Source of the DNA: an uncultured Alphaproteobacteria bacterium
GTDB lineage: Bacteria > Pseudomonadota > Alphaproteobacteria > RF32 > CAG-239
Direction of reading: 5' to 3'
NCBI GenBank assembly: GCA_934271715.1
Contig: CAKQRZ010000007.1
Coordinates: 1 to 64,000 of the forward strand
DNA length: 64,000 bases
Under the pieces are notes generated by a model that was given only the letters and a program-made list of their open reading frames with translations, was not told the DNA's origin and ran no database searches. Position 1 is the stretch's first letter. Each line of letters opens with the position of its first letter. Both the position numbers and the translations under genes were made by a program. Below are positions 19,627-28,501 of this stretch, piece after piece.

Positions 19627-19680
19627 GCGTTTAGAGAAATCAGAAACGATTTGTCTTTATGACCCCGAGATGGTTTTATT

Positions 19681-19765
19681 GGAGGGGTGGCAGAGCGGTC
19701 AAATGCAACGGACTGTAAATCCGTCGACTTAGTCTACGATGGTTCGAATCCATCCCCCTCCACCA
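19681..19765 (+). tRNA. tRNA-Tyr (GTA)
   Basis: Acceptor GGAGGGG pairs with CCCCTCC and the 3' CCA is encoded. The anticodon loop reads ACTGTAAAT with anticodon GTA. A long variable arm marks a class II tRNA. It opens the tRNA-tRNA-tuf unit. Confidence 0.97.
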
Positions 19766-19808
19766 CTGATGAATCACTTGGGGTTTTTGATTTCAATATT
19801 AAGCTCAA

Positions 19809-19882
19809 GCGGGTGTAGCTCAATGGTAGAGCAGAAGCCTTCCAAGCTTACTACGGGGGTTCGATTCCCCTCACCCGCTCCA
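19809..19882 (+). tRNA. tRNA-Gly (TCC)
   Basis: Acceptor GCGGGTG pairs with CACCCGC, with encoded CCA. Anticodon TCC in the loop CTTCCAA. It lies 43 nt after tRNA-Tyr and 54 nt before tuf. Confidence 0.97.
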
Positions 19883-19936
19883 ATTTCCTTAATATTGATT
19901 TTCGTCTTTAACATTATAAAACAGGATAAATAAACA

Positions 19937-21127
19937 ATGGCAAAAGAAAAATTTGAACGCAGCAAACCGCACTGCAACATTGGTACAATTGGCCACGTTG
20001 ACCACGGTAAAACAACCTTGACAGCAGCCATCACCAAAGTATTGGCAGAAAAAGGCGAAGCACAATTCGTAGATTATGCAAACATTGATAAAGCGCCGGA
20101 AGAACGCGCTCGCGGTATTACCATTAACACCTCACACGTTGAGTATGAAACAGAAAACCGCCACTATGCACACGTAGACTGCCCGGGCCACGCCGACTAT
20201 GTTAAAAACATGATTACCGGTGCCGCTCAGATGGATGGCGCAATCTTGGTAGTATCAGCAGCTGATGGTCCGATGCCGCAAACACGTGAACACATCTTGC
20301 TGGCTCGTCAAGTAGGCGTACCTGCAATCGTTGTATACATGAACAAAGTAGACCAAGTAGACGATCCGGAATTGTTGGAATTGGTGGAAATGGAAATCCG
20401 TGATTTGCTGTCTTCTTATGGTTTCCCAGGCGATGAAACACCAATCATTAAAGGTTCAGCCTTGGCAGTATTGGAAAACGGCGACCCGAAAATCGGCCAC
20501 GATTCCATCATTGAATTGATGAAAGCTGTAGACTCTTACATTCCGCAGCCGGCACGTCCGATTGACCAGCCGTTCTTGATGCCGATTGAAGACGTATTCT
20601 CAATTTCTGGTCGTGGTACAGTGGTAACCGGTCGTGTAGAACGCGGTGTAATCCATGTAGGCGATGAAATTGAAATCGTAGGTATTAAACCAACTCAAAA
20701 AACAACATGTACCGGTATTGAAATGTTCCGTAAATTGTTGGATGAAGGCGAAGCCGGCGATAACATCGGTGTATTGCTGCGCGGTACAAAACGTGAAGAA
20801 GTAGAACGCGGTCAAGTATTGGCAGCTCCTGGTTCAATCACACCGCACACAGATTTCGTATCTGAATGCTACATTTTGACAAAAGAAGAAGGCGGCCGTC
20901 ATACTCCATTCTTCTCAAACTATCGTCCGCAATTCTATTTCCGTACAACAGACGTAACCGGAACAATTGAATTGCCTGAAGGTACAGAAATGGTAATGCC
21001 TGGCGATAACGTAAAAATCACAGTACAATTGCTGCACCCAATCGCAATGAGCGAAGGTTTGCGCTTCGCTATTCGTGAAGGCGGTCACACAGTTGGTGCC
21101 GGCGTTGTTTCTAAAATTTTGAAATAA
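19937..21127 (+). CDS. tuf: Elongation factor Tu
   Basis: Delivers aminoacyl-tRNA to the ribosome. It is 396 aa: G1 G-H-V-D-H-G-K-T at about 19-26, [12 protein letters not shown], then the two beta-barrel domains. The codon mix differs slightly from its neighbours (more GTA, GCA, TTG), as expected for a highly expressed gene. In many proteobacteria tuf in this context is followed by secE-nusG; here a terminator and two prepilin-like genes follow. Confidence 0.99.
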   Translation: MAKEKFERSKPHCNIGTIGHVDHGKTTLTAAITKVLAEKGEAQFVDYANIDKAPEERARGITINTSHVEYETENRHYAHVDCPGHADYVKNMITGAAQMDGAILVVSAADGPMPQTREHILLARQVGVPAIVVYMNKVDQVDDPELLELVEMEIRDLLSSYGFPGDETPIIKGSALAVLENGDPKIGHDSIIELMKAVDSYIPQPARPIDQPFLMPIEDVFSISGRGTVVTGRVERGVIHVGDEIEIVGIKPTQKTTCTGIEMFRKLLDEGEAGDNIGVLLRGTKREEVERGQVLAAPGSITPHTDFVSECYILTKEEGGRHTPFFSNYRPQFYFRTTDVTGTIELPEGTEMVMPGDNVKITVQLLHPIAMSEGLRFAIREGGHTVGAGVVSKILK

Positions 21128-21143
21128 TTAAGCCGAGTATATT

Positions 21144-21187
21144 TTCCCCTCCCATTCGCCTAATATGGGAGGGGAATTTTATTTTTA
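21144..21187 (+). terminator. tuf terminator
   Basis: TTCCCCTCCCAT pairs with ATGGGAGGGGAA, then a T-rich run. Confidence 0.85.
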
Positions 21188-21189
21188 AA

Positions 21190-21265
21190 TAATCCATATT
21201 TTTCTTTTATAAAAGAAACTCAGACTATTTTTGCAGAATCTTTCTTCTATAAAAGAAACTCTGTT
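21190..21265. repeat. Two copies of a TATAAAAGAAACTC motif
   Basis: About 45 bp apart, TTTCTTTTATAAAAGAAACT and TTTCTTCTATAAAAGAAACT, each a near-palindrome followed by C-[AT]-G. They lie between the tuf terminator and the pilin leader RNA. Function unknown. Confidence 0.5.
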
Positions 21266-21310
21266 TTTTATTTTCATTTTTCTTTATAAGCATCTTAAAA
21301 CTAAAAATCC

Positions 21311-21339
21311 TTTACTTTCACGGAATATTCAAGTAACAT
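21311..21339 (+). promoter_or_regulatory. Promoter for the pilin copy 3 leader RNA
   Basis: TTTACT, a 17-bp spacer and TAACAT. The same -35 and spacing recur at 25434-25462 before the related leader. Confidence 0.6.
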
Positions 21340-21345
21340 ATTTAG

Positions 21346-21540
21346 CGGATAGGCAATAGTCTGTCTGGGGTGTGGTAGCCTCTTCAGTATACGTCTTTAT
21401 GCAAAGACGCTAAATAAAGCATACCTTCTGGCTGAGAGCTGGAAGGTAGCAAAATGTGCTATTGTTAGCTAATATGCTACACTATTTTATACTGAATAGC
21501 TTACCAACTTCCAGCTGCTTCGTCCAAAGCAGCTTTTTTG
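21346..21540 (+). ncRNA. Structured leader RNA with terminator upstream of pilin copy 3
   Basis: About 195 nt. The closing stem is TTCAGTATA (21383-21391) with TATACTGAA (21488-21496). Inside are CGTCTTT/AAAGACG, a TACCTTCTGGCT/AGCTGGAAGGTA hairpin and a GTAGC/GCTAC stem. It ends in an intrinsic terminator (AGCTGCTT, CGTCCA loop, AAGCAGCT, T6) 32 nt before the pilin ATG. The 25.5 kb copy has different bases in the closing stem and first hairpin but preserves pairing. It matches no riboswitch consensus I know. Confidence 0.75.
21513..21539 (+). terminator. Intrinsic terminator at the end of leader RNA (copy 3)
   Basis: AGCTGCTT pairs with AAGCAGCT, followed by six T. It stands before the coding region, so readthrough or antitermination would be needed if the pilin shares this promoter. 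Confidence 0.8.
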
Positions 21541-21571
21541 TTGAGATTTAATATAAAGAAAGGAAGTTAGT

Positions 21572-22213
21572 ATGAAACAAAATCAGTTTGGCAGAAGCAT
21601 GATAGAGATGTTAGGAGTACTTGCCATTATTGGAGTGCTAAGTGTCGGCGGTATCGCCGGATATTCCAAGGCTATGGAAATGTATAAAATGGATAAGGCG
21701 CTGGAAGAATATAATTTTTTAATCCAAGGGCTTATGGAACATTCTGAACAGTTTGTAAAAATGTCAAAACAAAATACACAAATGACCGGTATTACCGATT
21801 TTGTAACGGCGGCGAATTTGGTTCCGGCAACATGGAAAAAAGTAACAATTTATGATTTTATTGATTCTGTCGGCAACATGGTTGGAACCTATATCCGAGG
21901 CGGTCTCTGGGCGATAGAAATTCATCCCGGCGGCTCTTTTCGGGCTAATGAAGCCGGAACGCAAATCAACGAATCCTTTTCGCTGCGCATGTGTGAAAGC
22001 ATTTTCCGCGATTTAGCGCAGCCTTTGCATTCTTCGGTTCATGATGCCTTTATATACAGGTCTAAACAAGGAAGCATCGTATTTTACGGCGATAAAAACT
22101 GTGCAGACGGCAAAAAATGCCTGCATAATTTGACTGTTGCGGAAATAAATCAAACCTGCAAATCATGTCAGAAATCCAGCGAGCGCTGTTCTATCGCTAT
22201 AGAGTTTGAATAG
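21572..22213 (+). CDS. Prepilin-like protein with short canonical leader (copy 3)
   Basis: 213 aa. The 7-residue leader M-K-Q-N-Q-F-G is cut before R-S-M-I-E, then a hydrophobic helix and G-Y-S-K-A-M-E. The globular domain carries the family's C-L-H-N-L-T-V and the C-K-S-C plus late Cys cluster. SD AGGA lies seven bases upstream. The first ~60 coding bases are almost identical to the copy at 25691, while the distal parts differ strongly. The distal part is closest to the copy at 39 kb (both have L-I-Q-G-L-M-E-H and S-F-S-L-R-M-C-E). Confidence 0.88.
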   Translation: MKQNQFGRSMIEMLGVLAIIGVLSVGGIAGYSKAMEMYKMDKALEEYNFLIQGLMEHSEQFVKMSKQNTQMTGITDFVTAANLVPATWKKVTIYDFIDSVGNMVGTYIRGGLWAIEIHPGGSFRANEAGTQINESFSLRMCESIFRDLAQPLHSSVHDAFIYRSKQGSIVFYGDKNCADGKKCLHNLTVAEINQTCKSCQKSSERCSIAIEFE

Positions 22214-22261
22214 AAATAATTTGCCGTAATAACATTTTTTAGAATCGCCGGATGATTCTGA

Positions 22262-22470
22262 TTTTGCAGTTGACTTATGGAGTGAGGCTGGTATAAAATA
22301 AAGGTGTAAATTAACTTAAAAATGAGGAAAGAAAGATGAAAAATAAGCTAAGCAAAGGTCTCTCTCTCTCTCTGCAAATCCTGAACATCTGATTAAAGGC
22401 ACTTTTTCTGCCGTTCAGCACGTTTTTACAGGATTTGGCAGAAAAAATGATATATTCAGTAATAACCAGC
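22262..22470 (+). repeat. CT-repeat 5' module, copy 2
   Basis: Promoter TTGACT (22270), a 16-bp spacer and TATAAA (22292), then SD GAGG and ATG at 22336. It encodes MKNKLSKG, then (CT)7 at 22360-22373 and the shared downstream sequence. From the ATG the frame stops after 18 codons. From GCA at 22374 it is open for 74 codons to the ATG at 22596 and on through the pilin. One CT fewer would put both in frame. Confidence 0.85.
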
Positions 22471-22595
22471 ACAGAAGCAATATAACAGGCGGCACGTTTC
22501 CGCGCTTTTCCACCTCCACTCTCAGCGTCATTCTTCGCCGGTACTCCCTGCCGGAAGTACCATGGCGGAGAATCCATAACGTCATTGCTAAAGCA

Positions 22596-23531
22596 ATGTC
22601 AATGTTTAATAATACCCCTCACTCGGCGCTGTCGCGCCACTCTCTCCCGCAGGGGGCGAGAGAAGAAAGAAGCGTTGCCGTTGGCAACAAAGTCATGGAT
22701 ACTCGTCTGCCACAGCCTGTGGGGTGTGGCGACAAGTATGACGTTTCTGGTTTGGGTTTAAAACGCAGGTTTAATTCTTGTTGCCCATTCTTTAAGTACC
22801 CCTCACCCGACGCCAAGGCGTCACCCTCTCCCGCACGGGGTGAGGGTATGTACTGCCATTGGTGCCACAAGATACTAGGCACAGGGCCTAGGATGACTGG
22901 TGGCAGAGGCGCAAATTCCTTTGGCAGAAGTATGATAGAAATGCTCGGCGTTTTGACCATTATCGGTGTATTATCAGTCGGTGGGCTTGCCGGTTATTCC
23001 AAAGCTATGCAGAAGTTTAAGCTTAACAAATGGCAGGATGATTTGGTTATGCTGACAGCTAATTTAAAAATAACTTTTGCAAACAGTAAAAGCTATACTC
23101 TGGAAGATGATGTTGATTTAACTGAATATTTTAAAAATTTACAAATGATTCCGCAAGGTATGCTGGATGATAATAACCGCGATATTTTTGGGAATACGCT
23201 GTCGCTGTATTCACATGCTGTTCAGGCATGGGGATTCGGCTCGCGCCTGACAATACTTGTTAAGACTCTGCCGAATTCAGATTCGGCGACTCAATGCAAA
23301 AATATGTTTGAAATGCTGAGATATTATGATGATGCTTGGGTGGTGGCGCTTAATGAAATTGTTACCGGCAGAGAAGGCGGAATTTTGGCGGTCTGCGGTC
23401 GTTCAGCACCGGAAAAATATGCACAAAAAATGGGATGTGTGCCTTATAATTTAGCTGAAATATCGCAAAAATGCGCGCTGTGTTCAACTCAAATCTGCGA
23501 TATAAAGCTTATGCTGGCAAACGGAAACTGA
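22596..23531 (+). CDS. Prepilin-like protein with long repeat-derived leader (copy 4)
   Basis: 311 aa from the first ATG, but the frame is open back to the CT tract at 22374. The cleavage site F-G before R-S-M-I-E lies around residue 109. The leader is built from interspersed palindromes, recognisable as S-P-S-P-A-R-G-E-G and C-H-K-I-L-G-T-G-P-R-M-T-G. The mature domain differs from the other copies (no L-H-x-x-V-H segment) but keeps the hydrophobic helix and a C-terminal C..C....C cluster. No good SD precedes 22596, so the true start is either the module ATG after slippage or an internal codon. Confidence 0.78.
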   Translation: MSMFNNTPHSALSRHSLPQGAREERSVAVGNKVMDTRLPQPVGCGDKYDVSGLGLKRRFNSCCPFFKYPSPDAKASPSPARGEGMYCHWCHKILGTGPRMTGGRGANSFGRSMIEMLGVLTIIGVLSVGGLAGYSKAMQKFKLNKWQDDLVMLTANLKITFANSKSYTLEDDVDLTEYFKNLQMIPQGMLDDNNRDIFGNTLSLYSHAVQAWGFGSRLTILVKTLPNSDSATQCKNMFEMLRYYDDAWVVALNEIVTGREGGILAVCGRSAPEKYAQKMGCVPYNLAEISQKCALCSTQICDIKLMLANGN

Positions 23532-23539
23532 AAATCCTG

Positions 23540-23686
23540 CCAAAATAAAAAAAATGCTTGAAAAATAATAATTTTCAGCTATAAAAATAACAGTTAATTT
23601 AGGGGTACGACTAAAAAACTGTAAAAATTTAACCGCGTACAAGTCCGCCCATTGTGGGGCTGGCATTTTTTGAAATATAAATTTAT
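23540..23686 (+). promoter_or_regulatory. rpsA 5' leader
   Basis: About 150 nt, with GTACG pairing to CGTAC and a small GCCC/GGGC hairpin followed by T6 just before the gene. No SD is visible near the ATG, as is common for S1 mRNAs. Autoregulation by S1 is plausible but not shown. Confidence 0.35.
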
Positions 23687-25369
23687 ATGACAAATACTGA
23701 TATTAAAATGCCTGAAATGACAGAAAATTTTGCTGATTTGCTGAACGAGCAATTCGGCGATAACGGCATTTTGGGTACTGTTGTAAAAGGTACCATTATT
23801 AAAGTTTCTCCGGATTTCGTTACTGTTGATGTTGGTTTGAAATCTGAAGGCAATATTCCTTTGCGCGAATTCGGCACAAATCCGGAATTGAAAGCCGGCG
23901 ATGTGGTAGAAGTTTTGGTTGACCGTTATGAAGACAGAGACGGCAACATTGTTCTTTCAAGAGAAAAAGCTCGCCGCGAAGAAGTTTGGGCCGATTTGGA
24001 AAAGAGCATGAACGCCGGCGAACGCGTAAACGGTGTTATTTTTGGCCGTGTTAAAGGCGGTTTCACTGTTGATTTGAACGGTGCTATTGCTTTCTTGCCA
24101 GGCTCTCAAATTGATATCCGCCCAATCCGCGACATTACTCCTTTGATGGGTATTTCTCAGCCGTTCCAGATTTTGAAAATGGACAAGGTTAGAGGCAACA
24201 TCGTTGTTTCTCGCCGTGTGGTTTTGGAAGAAACCAGAGCTGAAGCCCGCGCTGAATTGATTGACGGCATTAAAGAGGGCGCTGTTTTGGATGGTGTTGT
24301 TAAAAACATCACAGATTACGGCGCATTTATTGACTTGGGCGGTGTTGATGGTTTGCTGCACGTTACCGATATTTCTTGGAAACGCATCAACCACCCGGCC
24401 GAAGTTTTGACTGTTGGTCAAAATGTAAAAGTTCAAGTTATCCGTTTCAACGAAGACAACCAGCGCATCAGCTTGGGTATGAAACAGCTTGAAAATGACC
24501 CATGGCAGGCCGTTGCCGACAAATATAAAGTTGGCGAAGTTTATACCGGTAAAGTTACCAACATTACCGATTACGGCGCATTCGTTGAATTAGAAGACGG
24601 TATTGAGGGTTTGGTACACGTTTCTGAAATGAGCTGGACTCGTAAAAACGTACATCCGGGCAAAATCGTTTCTACTTCTGAAGAAGTTCAAGTTAAAATC
24701 TTGGAAGTTGACCCTGAAAAAAGACGTATCAGCTTGGGTATTAAACAATGCATGGCTAACCCTTGGGCTGCCTACATTGAAGAGCATCCAGTTGGATCTG
24801 TTATTACCGGCAAAATCAAAAACATTACCGAATTCGGTTTGTTTGTTGGCTTGACAGACGAAATTGACGGTATGATTCACTTGTCTGACATTTCTTGGGA
24901 TAAATCCGGCGAAGAAGCTGTTAAAGACTATTCTAAAGGTCAAGAAATTGAAGCTAAAATCATTGACGTTGATGTAGAAAAAGAACGCATTAGCTTGGGT
25001 ATCAAACAGCTGTCTGAAGATACTGTTAATGAAGCTTTGTCTGGTTTGAAAAAAGGCGATGTTGTTAAGGCTGTTGTAAAAGCAACCGAAGACAAAGGCA
25101 TTATTGTTGAAGTAAACGGTTTGTCTACTTTGATTAAAAAAGCCGACTTGTCTAAAGACAAAGCCTCTCAAAACCCTGATAACTTCAAAGAAGGCGATGA
25201 AGTAGAAGCCAAAGTTACATCTTTGGATAAGAAAAACGGCAAATTCGGTTTGTCTATCAAAGCCTTGGAAGTAGAAGAAGAAAAGAAAGTTTTGGAAGAA
25301 TATTCTAACACCTCTTCTGGTTCTTCTTTGGGTGACGCTTTAGGCGAAGCTTTGAAAAAAGCTAACTAA
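23687..25369 (+). CDS. rpsA: 30S ribosomal protein S1
   Basis: 560-aa RNA-binding protein helping mRNA engage the 30S subunit. Six S1 (OB-fold) repeats can be followed; the best are I-T-D-Y-G-A-F-I-D-L-G-G-V-D-G-L-L-H, a second with D-Y-G-A-F-V-E-L, and E-F-G-L-F-V-G-L. S-L-G-[IM]-K-Q repeat ends recur. Codon use is optimised. Normally cmk precedes rpsA in proteobacteria; here a prepilin-like gene lies on each side. Confidence 0.98.
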   Translation: MTNTDIKMPEMTENFADLLNEQFGDNGILGTVVKGTIIKVSPDFVTVDVGLKSEGNIPLREFGTNPELKAGDVVEVLVDRYEDRDGNIVLSREKARREEVWADLEKSMNAGERVNGVIFGRVKGGFTVDLNGAIAFLPGSQIDIRPIRDITPLMGISQPFQILKMDKVRGNIVVSRRVVLEETRAEARAELIDGIKEGAVLDGVVKNITDYGAFIDLGGVDGLLHVTDISWKRINHPAEVLTVGQNVKVQVIRFNEDNQRISLGMKQLENDPWQAVADKYKVGEVYTGKVTNITDYGAFVELEDGIEGLVHVSEMSWTRKNVHPGKIVSTSEEVQVKILEVDPEKRRISLGIKQCMANPWAAYIEEHPVGSVITGKIKNITEFGLFVGLTDEIDGMIHLSDISWDKSGEEAVKDYSKGQEIEAKIIDVDVEKERISLGIKQLSEDTVNEALSGLKKGDVVKAVVKATEDKGIIVEVNGLSTLIKKADLSKDKASQNPDNFKEGDEVEAKVTSLDKKNGKFGLSIKALEVEEEKKVLEEYSNTSSGSSLGDALGEALKKAN

Positions 25370-25391
25370 GCTTAATCTGCTTTAGAAAAAA

Positions 25392-25419
25392 GGAAGTCTT
25401 AACCGGCTTCCTTTTTTTT
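25392..25419 (+). terminator. rpsA terminator
   Basis: GGAAG / CTTCC stem with a 10-nt loop, followed by eight T. Confidence 0.75.
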
Positions 25420-25433
25420 GCGTTATAAAGCTC

Positions 25434-25462
25434 TTTACTTTTCGCAAACATTAAGTTAATCT
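25434..25462 (+). promoter_or_regulatory. Promoter for the pilin copy 5 leader RNA
   Basis: TTTACT, a 17-bp spacer and TAATCT, matching the layout at 21311-21339. Confidence 0.6.
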
Positions 25463-25468
25463 AAGAAA

Positions 25469-25659
25469 TGGATAGACAATAGTCCGTCTGGGGTGTGGTA
25501 GCCTCTTACAAGTGCGTCTAATGTTTAGACGTTAAATAAACATACCTTCTAGCTAAAAGGCTGGAAGGTAGCAAAATGTGCTAAATGCTAATATGCTACA
25601 CTATTTTACTTGTAATAGCTTACCAACTTCCAGCTGCTTCGTCCAAAGCAGCTTTTTTG
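25469..25659 (+). ncRNA. Structured leader RNA with terminator upstream of pilin copy 5
   Basis: About 190 nt, clearly homologous to the leader at 21346-21540. The closing stem is TTACAAGT (25506-25513) with ACTTGTAA (25608-25615), bases that differ from copy 3 but preserve pairing. The next hairpin, CGTCTAA/TTAGACG, also covaries. The GGAAGGTAGC segment and the terminator (25632-25658) are identical. The pilin ATG is 32 nt downstream. Confidence 0.75.
25632..25658 (+). terminator. Intrinsic terminator at the end of leader RNA (copy 5)
   Basis: AGCTGCTT / AAGCAGCT stem and T6, identical to the one at 21513. Confidence 0.8.
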
Positions 25660-25690
25660 TTGAAATTTAATATAAAGAAAGGAAGTTAGT

Positions 25691-26323
25691 ATGAAACAAA
25701 ATCAATTTGGCAGAAGCATGATAGAGATGTTAGGAGTACTTGCCATTATTGGTGTACTGAGTGTGGGTGGAATTGCCGGATATTCTAAGGCTATGGAGAA
25801 GTGGAAAGTCAACAAAGCAACTGAGGACTACAGCTATTTAATTCATGGCTTGCTGTCTAACTTGGATGAGGCGCGGAAACAGCAGTCATCAGATTCAGTT
25901 GTAAGCTTGGTAGAATATGTAAAAGCTGCCGGAATTGTTCCGGAAACTTGGAAAGAAGAGCAAATTGACAGCCGCCGCATGAGTGACCCTTATGGAAATA
26001 TTATTCAGTTTTTCGTTAGAAATAACAACGTTGTCATGGATATGTTTATCGGCAGCAATAATACAGAAGACGGCGATATCAGTTCAGAGGGCTTTTCGCC
26101 TAAATTCTGCAATGCTGTTATGCAAAACGTGGTGCAGCCGCTGGCACCTGTTCTTCATCATATTTGGTTTATAATGAAAGGTAGTAATGCCGGCACATAT
26201 TATGGTGATAATTATTGCGGCGCCGGTTCAAACTGTATCAGAGCCATGAGTTTGGAAAAAATAAACAGCATCTGCCATCAATGTGATAATAAACATTCCT
26301 GCGGTATAATCTGGGAGTTTTAA
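25691..26323 (+). CDS. Prepilin-like protein with short canonical leader (copy 5)
   Basis: 210 aa with leader M-K-Q-N-Q-F-G, cleavage before R-S-M-I-E, a hydrophobic helix and G-Y-S-K-A-M-E-K-W-K. The C-terminus has N-C-I-R-A-M-S-L and C-H-Q-C, then a single Cys. The N-terminal ~60 coding bases and the whole leader match copy 3, while the rest diverges, suggesting duplication or gene conversion of the 5' part followed by diversification. Confidence 0.88.
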   Translation: MKQNQFGRSMIEMLGVLAIIGVLSVGGIAGYSKAMEKWKVNKATEDYSYLIHGLLSNLDEARKQQSSDSVVSLVEYVKAAGIVPETWKEEQIDSRRMSDPYGNIIQFFVRNNNVVMDMFIGSNNTEDGDISSEGFSPKFCNAVMQNVVQPLAPVLHHIWFIMKGSNAGTYYGDNYCGAGSNCIRAMSLEKINSICHQCDNKHSCGIIWEF

Positions 26324-26398
26324 TTTATACTTAAACTTTTGTACGATTTAGATTGACAGGCTTATTGTGTTTTTTTATAATAAATCAAAAGTTTTAGT

Positions 26399-26441
26399 GG
26401 GTTATTACTGTATTCGCAGCGGTAATAACCCGTCTTTTTTT
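26399..26441. terminator. Bidirectional terminator between pilin copy 5 and the FAD oxidoreductase
   Basis: GGGTTATTAC pairs with GTAATAACCC, followed by a T-run. It separates two convergent genes. Confidence 0.8.
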
Positions 26442-28008
26442 AGTCCTCAGTCAAGGAGTAAACCGCTTTCAGACCGTCTGCCGCCGCCGAGGTAATTCCT
26501 CCGGCATAGCCGGCACCCTCGCCGCATGGATACAGACCCTTAATATTGCTTTGCATGGTTTCATCGCGCACAATCCGCACCGGCGAAGAACTGCGGGTTT
26601 CAACTCCGGTCAAAACCGCGTCATAACAATCAAATCCGCGCAGTTTTTTCGCCATTTCCACAATACCAAGCCGCAGAGATTCTGTAATTTTCTCAGGTAA
26701 CAGCTGATTAAATCCGCCTAAAACTACCCCCGGAAGATAAGACGGACGCACCTCGCCTAAATTGCGGGAATTTTTGCGACGCAGAAAATCTCCGGCTAAA
26801 ACCGCGGGCGCGCGATATGATTTTCCGCCGGCAATAAAAGCGTTTTCCTCTAATTTACGCTGAAAATACATACCGGCCAGCGGGCTGCTGCTGCCGAAAT
26901 CTTTTTCAGAAACTCCAACCAGCAAAGCCGAATTAGCATTTTCCGCCGCGCGGGCAAATTCGCTCATGCCGTTTGTCACGACCCGACCTTTTTCGGAAGC
27001 CGCCGCCACAACCACTCCGCCCGGACACATGCAAAACGTATATACCGAGCGCCCATTGGGCAAATGCACAGCCATTTTATAATCTGCAGCGCCTAAATAC
27101 GGACTTTCCGCCGCTTTGCCGTACTGCGCTTTATTTATCAGGCTTTGCTTATGCTCTATTCGGGCGCCGACCGAAAACGGCTTTTGCTCCATATGCACAC
27201 CTGAATTATACAGCATTTCAAAAGTATCGCGCGCGCTGTGTCCGATAGCTAAAAACAGCTTGTTTGCCGGAAGTTCATAAGTTTCTTTTTCATTCGTAAT
27301 TTTGACGGCTGTCAGCTTTTCATCTTTGATTACCAGTCCGGTCAGCTGGCTGTTAAAGCGATATTCTCCGCCCAAAGATAAAATTTTTTGCCGAATATTT
27401 TTAACTACCAAACGCAGTTTATCCGTACCGATGTGCGGTTTTGCTAAATAGAGAATTTCCTGAGGTGCTCCGGCGGCGGCAAATTCTTGTAAAACTTTAG
27501 CGGTAAACTTGTCTTTTTTGATACCTGTCATCAATTTACCGTCTGAAAAAGTACCGGCGCCGCCCTCTCCGAACTGCACGTTGGAATTTGCTTTTAGCTC
27601 TCCGCCCTGCCAAAATGCCGCCACATCTTTTTGCCTCTGCTCTACTGGCGCGCCGCGTTCCAAGATAATCGGCTTTAGACCGGCTTCAGCCAAAGCCAGA
27701 CCGGCAAACATACCGGCAGGACCGCTGCCGACCACAATCGGACGCACGCCGTCAGCCTTAATGTTAAAGGTTAATTGTTCTATCTCCGGCAGCTGCTCAA
27801 TATCTTTATCACGCACCAATGAAGACGAATTGCAGTCTATGCTGTACACAAAATGCACATTGTTTTTGTTGCGCGCGTCAACTGATTTTTTTGATACGGT
27901 AAAATTTTGGAGTTCGGTTTCTTTAACTCCCAATTTTTGCGCGGCTTTTTGCTTTAGCTGCTGTTCGCCTGCATTCAGCGGCAGCGAGATGTTGTTAATG
28001 CGTAACAT
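26440..28008 (-). CDS. FAD-dependent oxidoreductase (COG2509-like)
   Basis: 522 aa from the ATG at 28008 (SD AAGGGG six bases upstream). A small N-terminal alpha/beta domain (about 1-85) precedes an FAD-binding Rossmann fold with V-V-G-S-G-P-A-G-M-F-A-G. A C-terminal G-E-G-A-G-Y-A-G-G-I motif closes the flavin site. The family is conserved in bacteria but its substrate is not established. Confidence 0.85.
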   Translation of the reverse strand: MLRINNISLPLNAGEQQLKQKAAQKLGVKETELQNFTVSKKSVDARNKNNVHFVYSIDCNSSSLVRDKDIEQLPEIEQLTFNIKADGVRPIVVGSGPAGMFAGLALAEAGLKPIILERGAPVEQRQKDVAAFWQGGELKANSNVQFGEGGAGTFSDGKLMTGIKKDKFTAKVLQEFAAAGAPQEILYLAKPHIGTDKLRLVVKNIRQKILSLGGEYRFNSQLTGLVIKDEKLTAVKITNEKETYELPANKLFLAIGHSARDTFEMLYNSGVHMEQKPFSVGARIEHKQSLINKAQYGKAAESPYLGAADYKMAVHLPNGRSVYTFCMCPGGVVVAAASEKGRVVTNGMSEFARAAENANSALLVGVSEKDFGSSSPLAGMYFQRKLEENAFIAGGKSYRAPAVLAGDFLRRKNSRNLGEVRPSYLPGVVLGGFNQLLPEKITESLRLGIVEMAKKLRGFDCYDAVLTGVETRSSSPVRIVRDETMQSNIKGLYPCGEGAGYAGGITSAAADGLKAVYSLTED

Positions 28009-28058
28009 AATATTCCCCTTTGTTAGGGGTATATTACACAAAAAACGCAGATTTGCAA

Positions 28059-28370
28059 TTATTCTTTGTTGTCAGCCTCGTCGTCGTTACGCAGAATCTG
28101 CCACAGCGGGCGGCGGTACATCCACAAGTTTATGATACCCAGCACCACCGACATGGAGCCGAAAATATACAAAAGATAATACCAGTTCAGGTTATCCGCC
28201 GACATCATTACATCTTGATTTGTGACGCGCAAAAAGCCTATAGCTATGGCAGTCACAACAAAAGCGGCGATAAAGGCTAAAGTCCAAATGCGGTGTACAA
28301 CGTTTTTGTTGACCATAGCCGCGGTAATTAAATAGATAAAAATTAAAGCGATAAGCAAATATAATTCCAT
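28059..28370 (-). CDS. Small membrane protein of unknown function
   Basis: 103 aa with three predicted transmembrane stretches (about 3-19, 28-48 and 65-85) and a charged C-terminus. SD GGAG lies seven bases before the ATG at 28370. No family I can name. It lies 50 nt upstream of the FAD oxidoreductase on the same strand, so probably co-transcribed. Confidence 0.7.
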   Translation of the reverse strand: MELYLLIALIFIYLITAAMVNKNVVHRIWTLAFIAAFVVTAIAIGFLRVTNQDVMMSADNLNWYYLLYIFGSMSVVLGIINLWMYRRPLWQILRNDDEADNKE

Positions 28371-28453
28371 GAGTTTTCTCCTTGTTTTGGAGATAATCTG
28401 CATATAAATTTTTTCAATAGCTGAGGATAATTTGTAAAAAACTAAAAAAAATA

Positions 28454-28482
28454 TTGACTAGGTGCAAAACATACGCTAAAAA
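28454..28482 (+). promoter_or_regulatory. tRNA-Ser promoter
   Basis: TTGACT, a 17-bp spacer and TAAAAA, 20 bp before the tRNA. Confidence 0.5.
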
Positions 28483-28501
28483 TATTTTCGTTATCACTAA
28501 T

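Noticed and set aside
21346..21540. Known riboswitch (cobalamin, TPP, c-di-GMP, SAM) upstream of pilin copy 3
   Set aside because: None of the conserved boxes of those classes is present in any of the three leaders.
22336..22392. The 18-codon frame at the CT module as a regulatory leader peptide
   Set aside because: Its peptide has no run of regulatory codons or attenuator structure, and the 8-CT copy changes its end. The conserved open frame after the tract is better explained by phase variation, though not fully excluded.
23957..25171. Long reading frames antisense to rpsA (also antisense to prfA, ptsP, tuf and the large lipoproteins)
   Set aside because: They lie fully inside conserved genes, have no SD or recognisable domain and reflect codon bias of the opposite strand.
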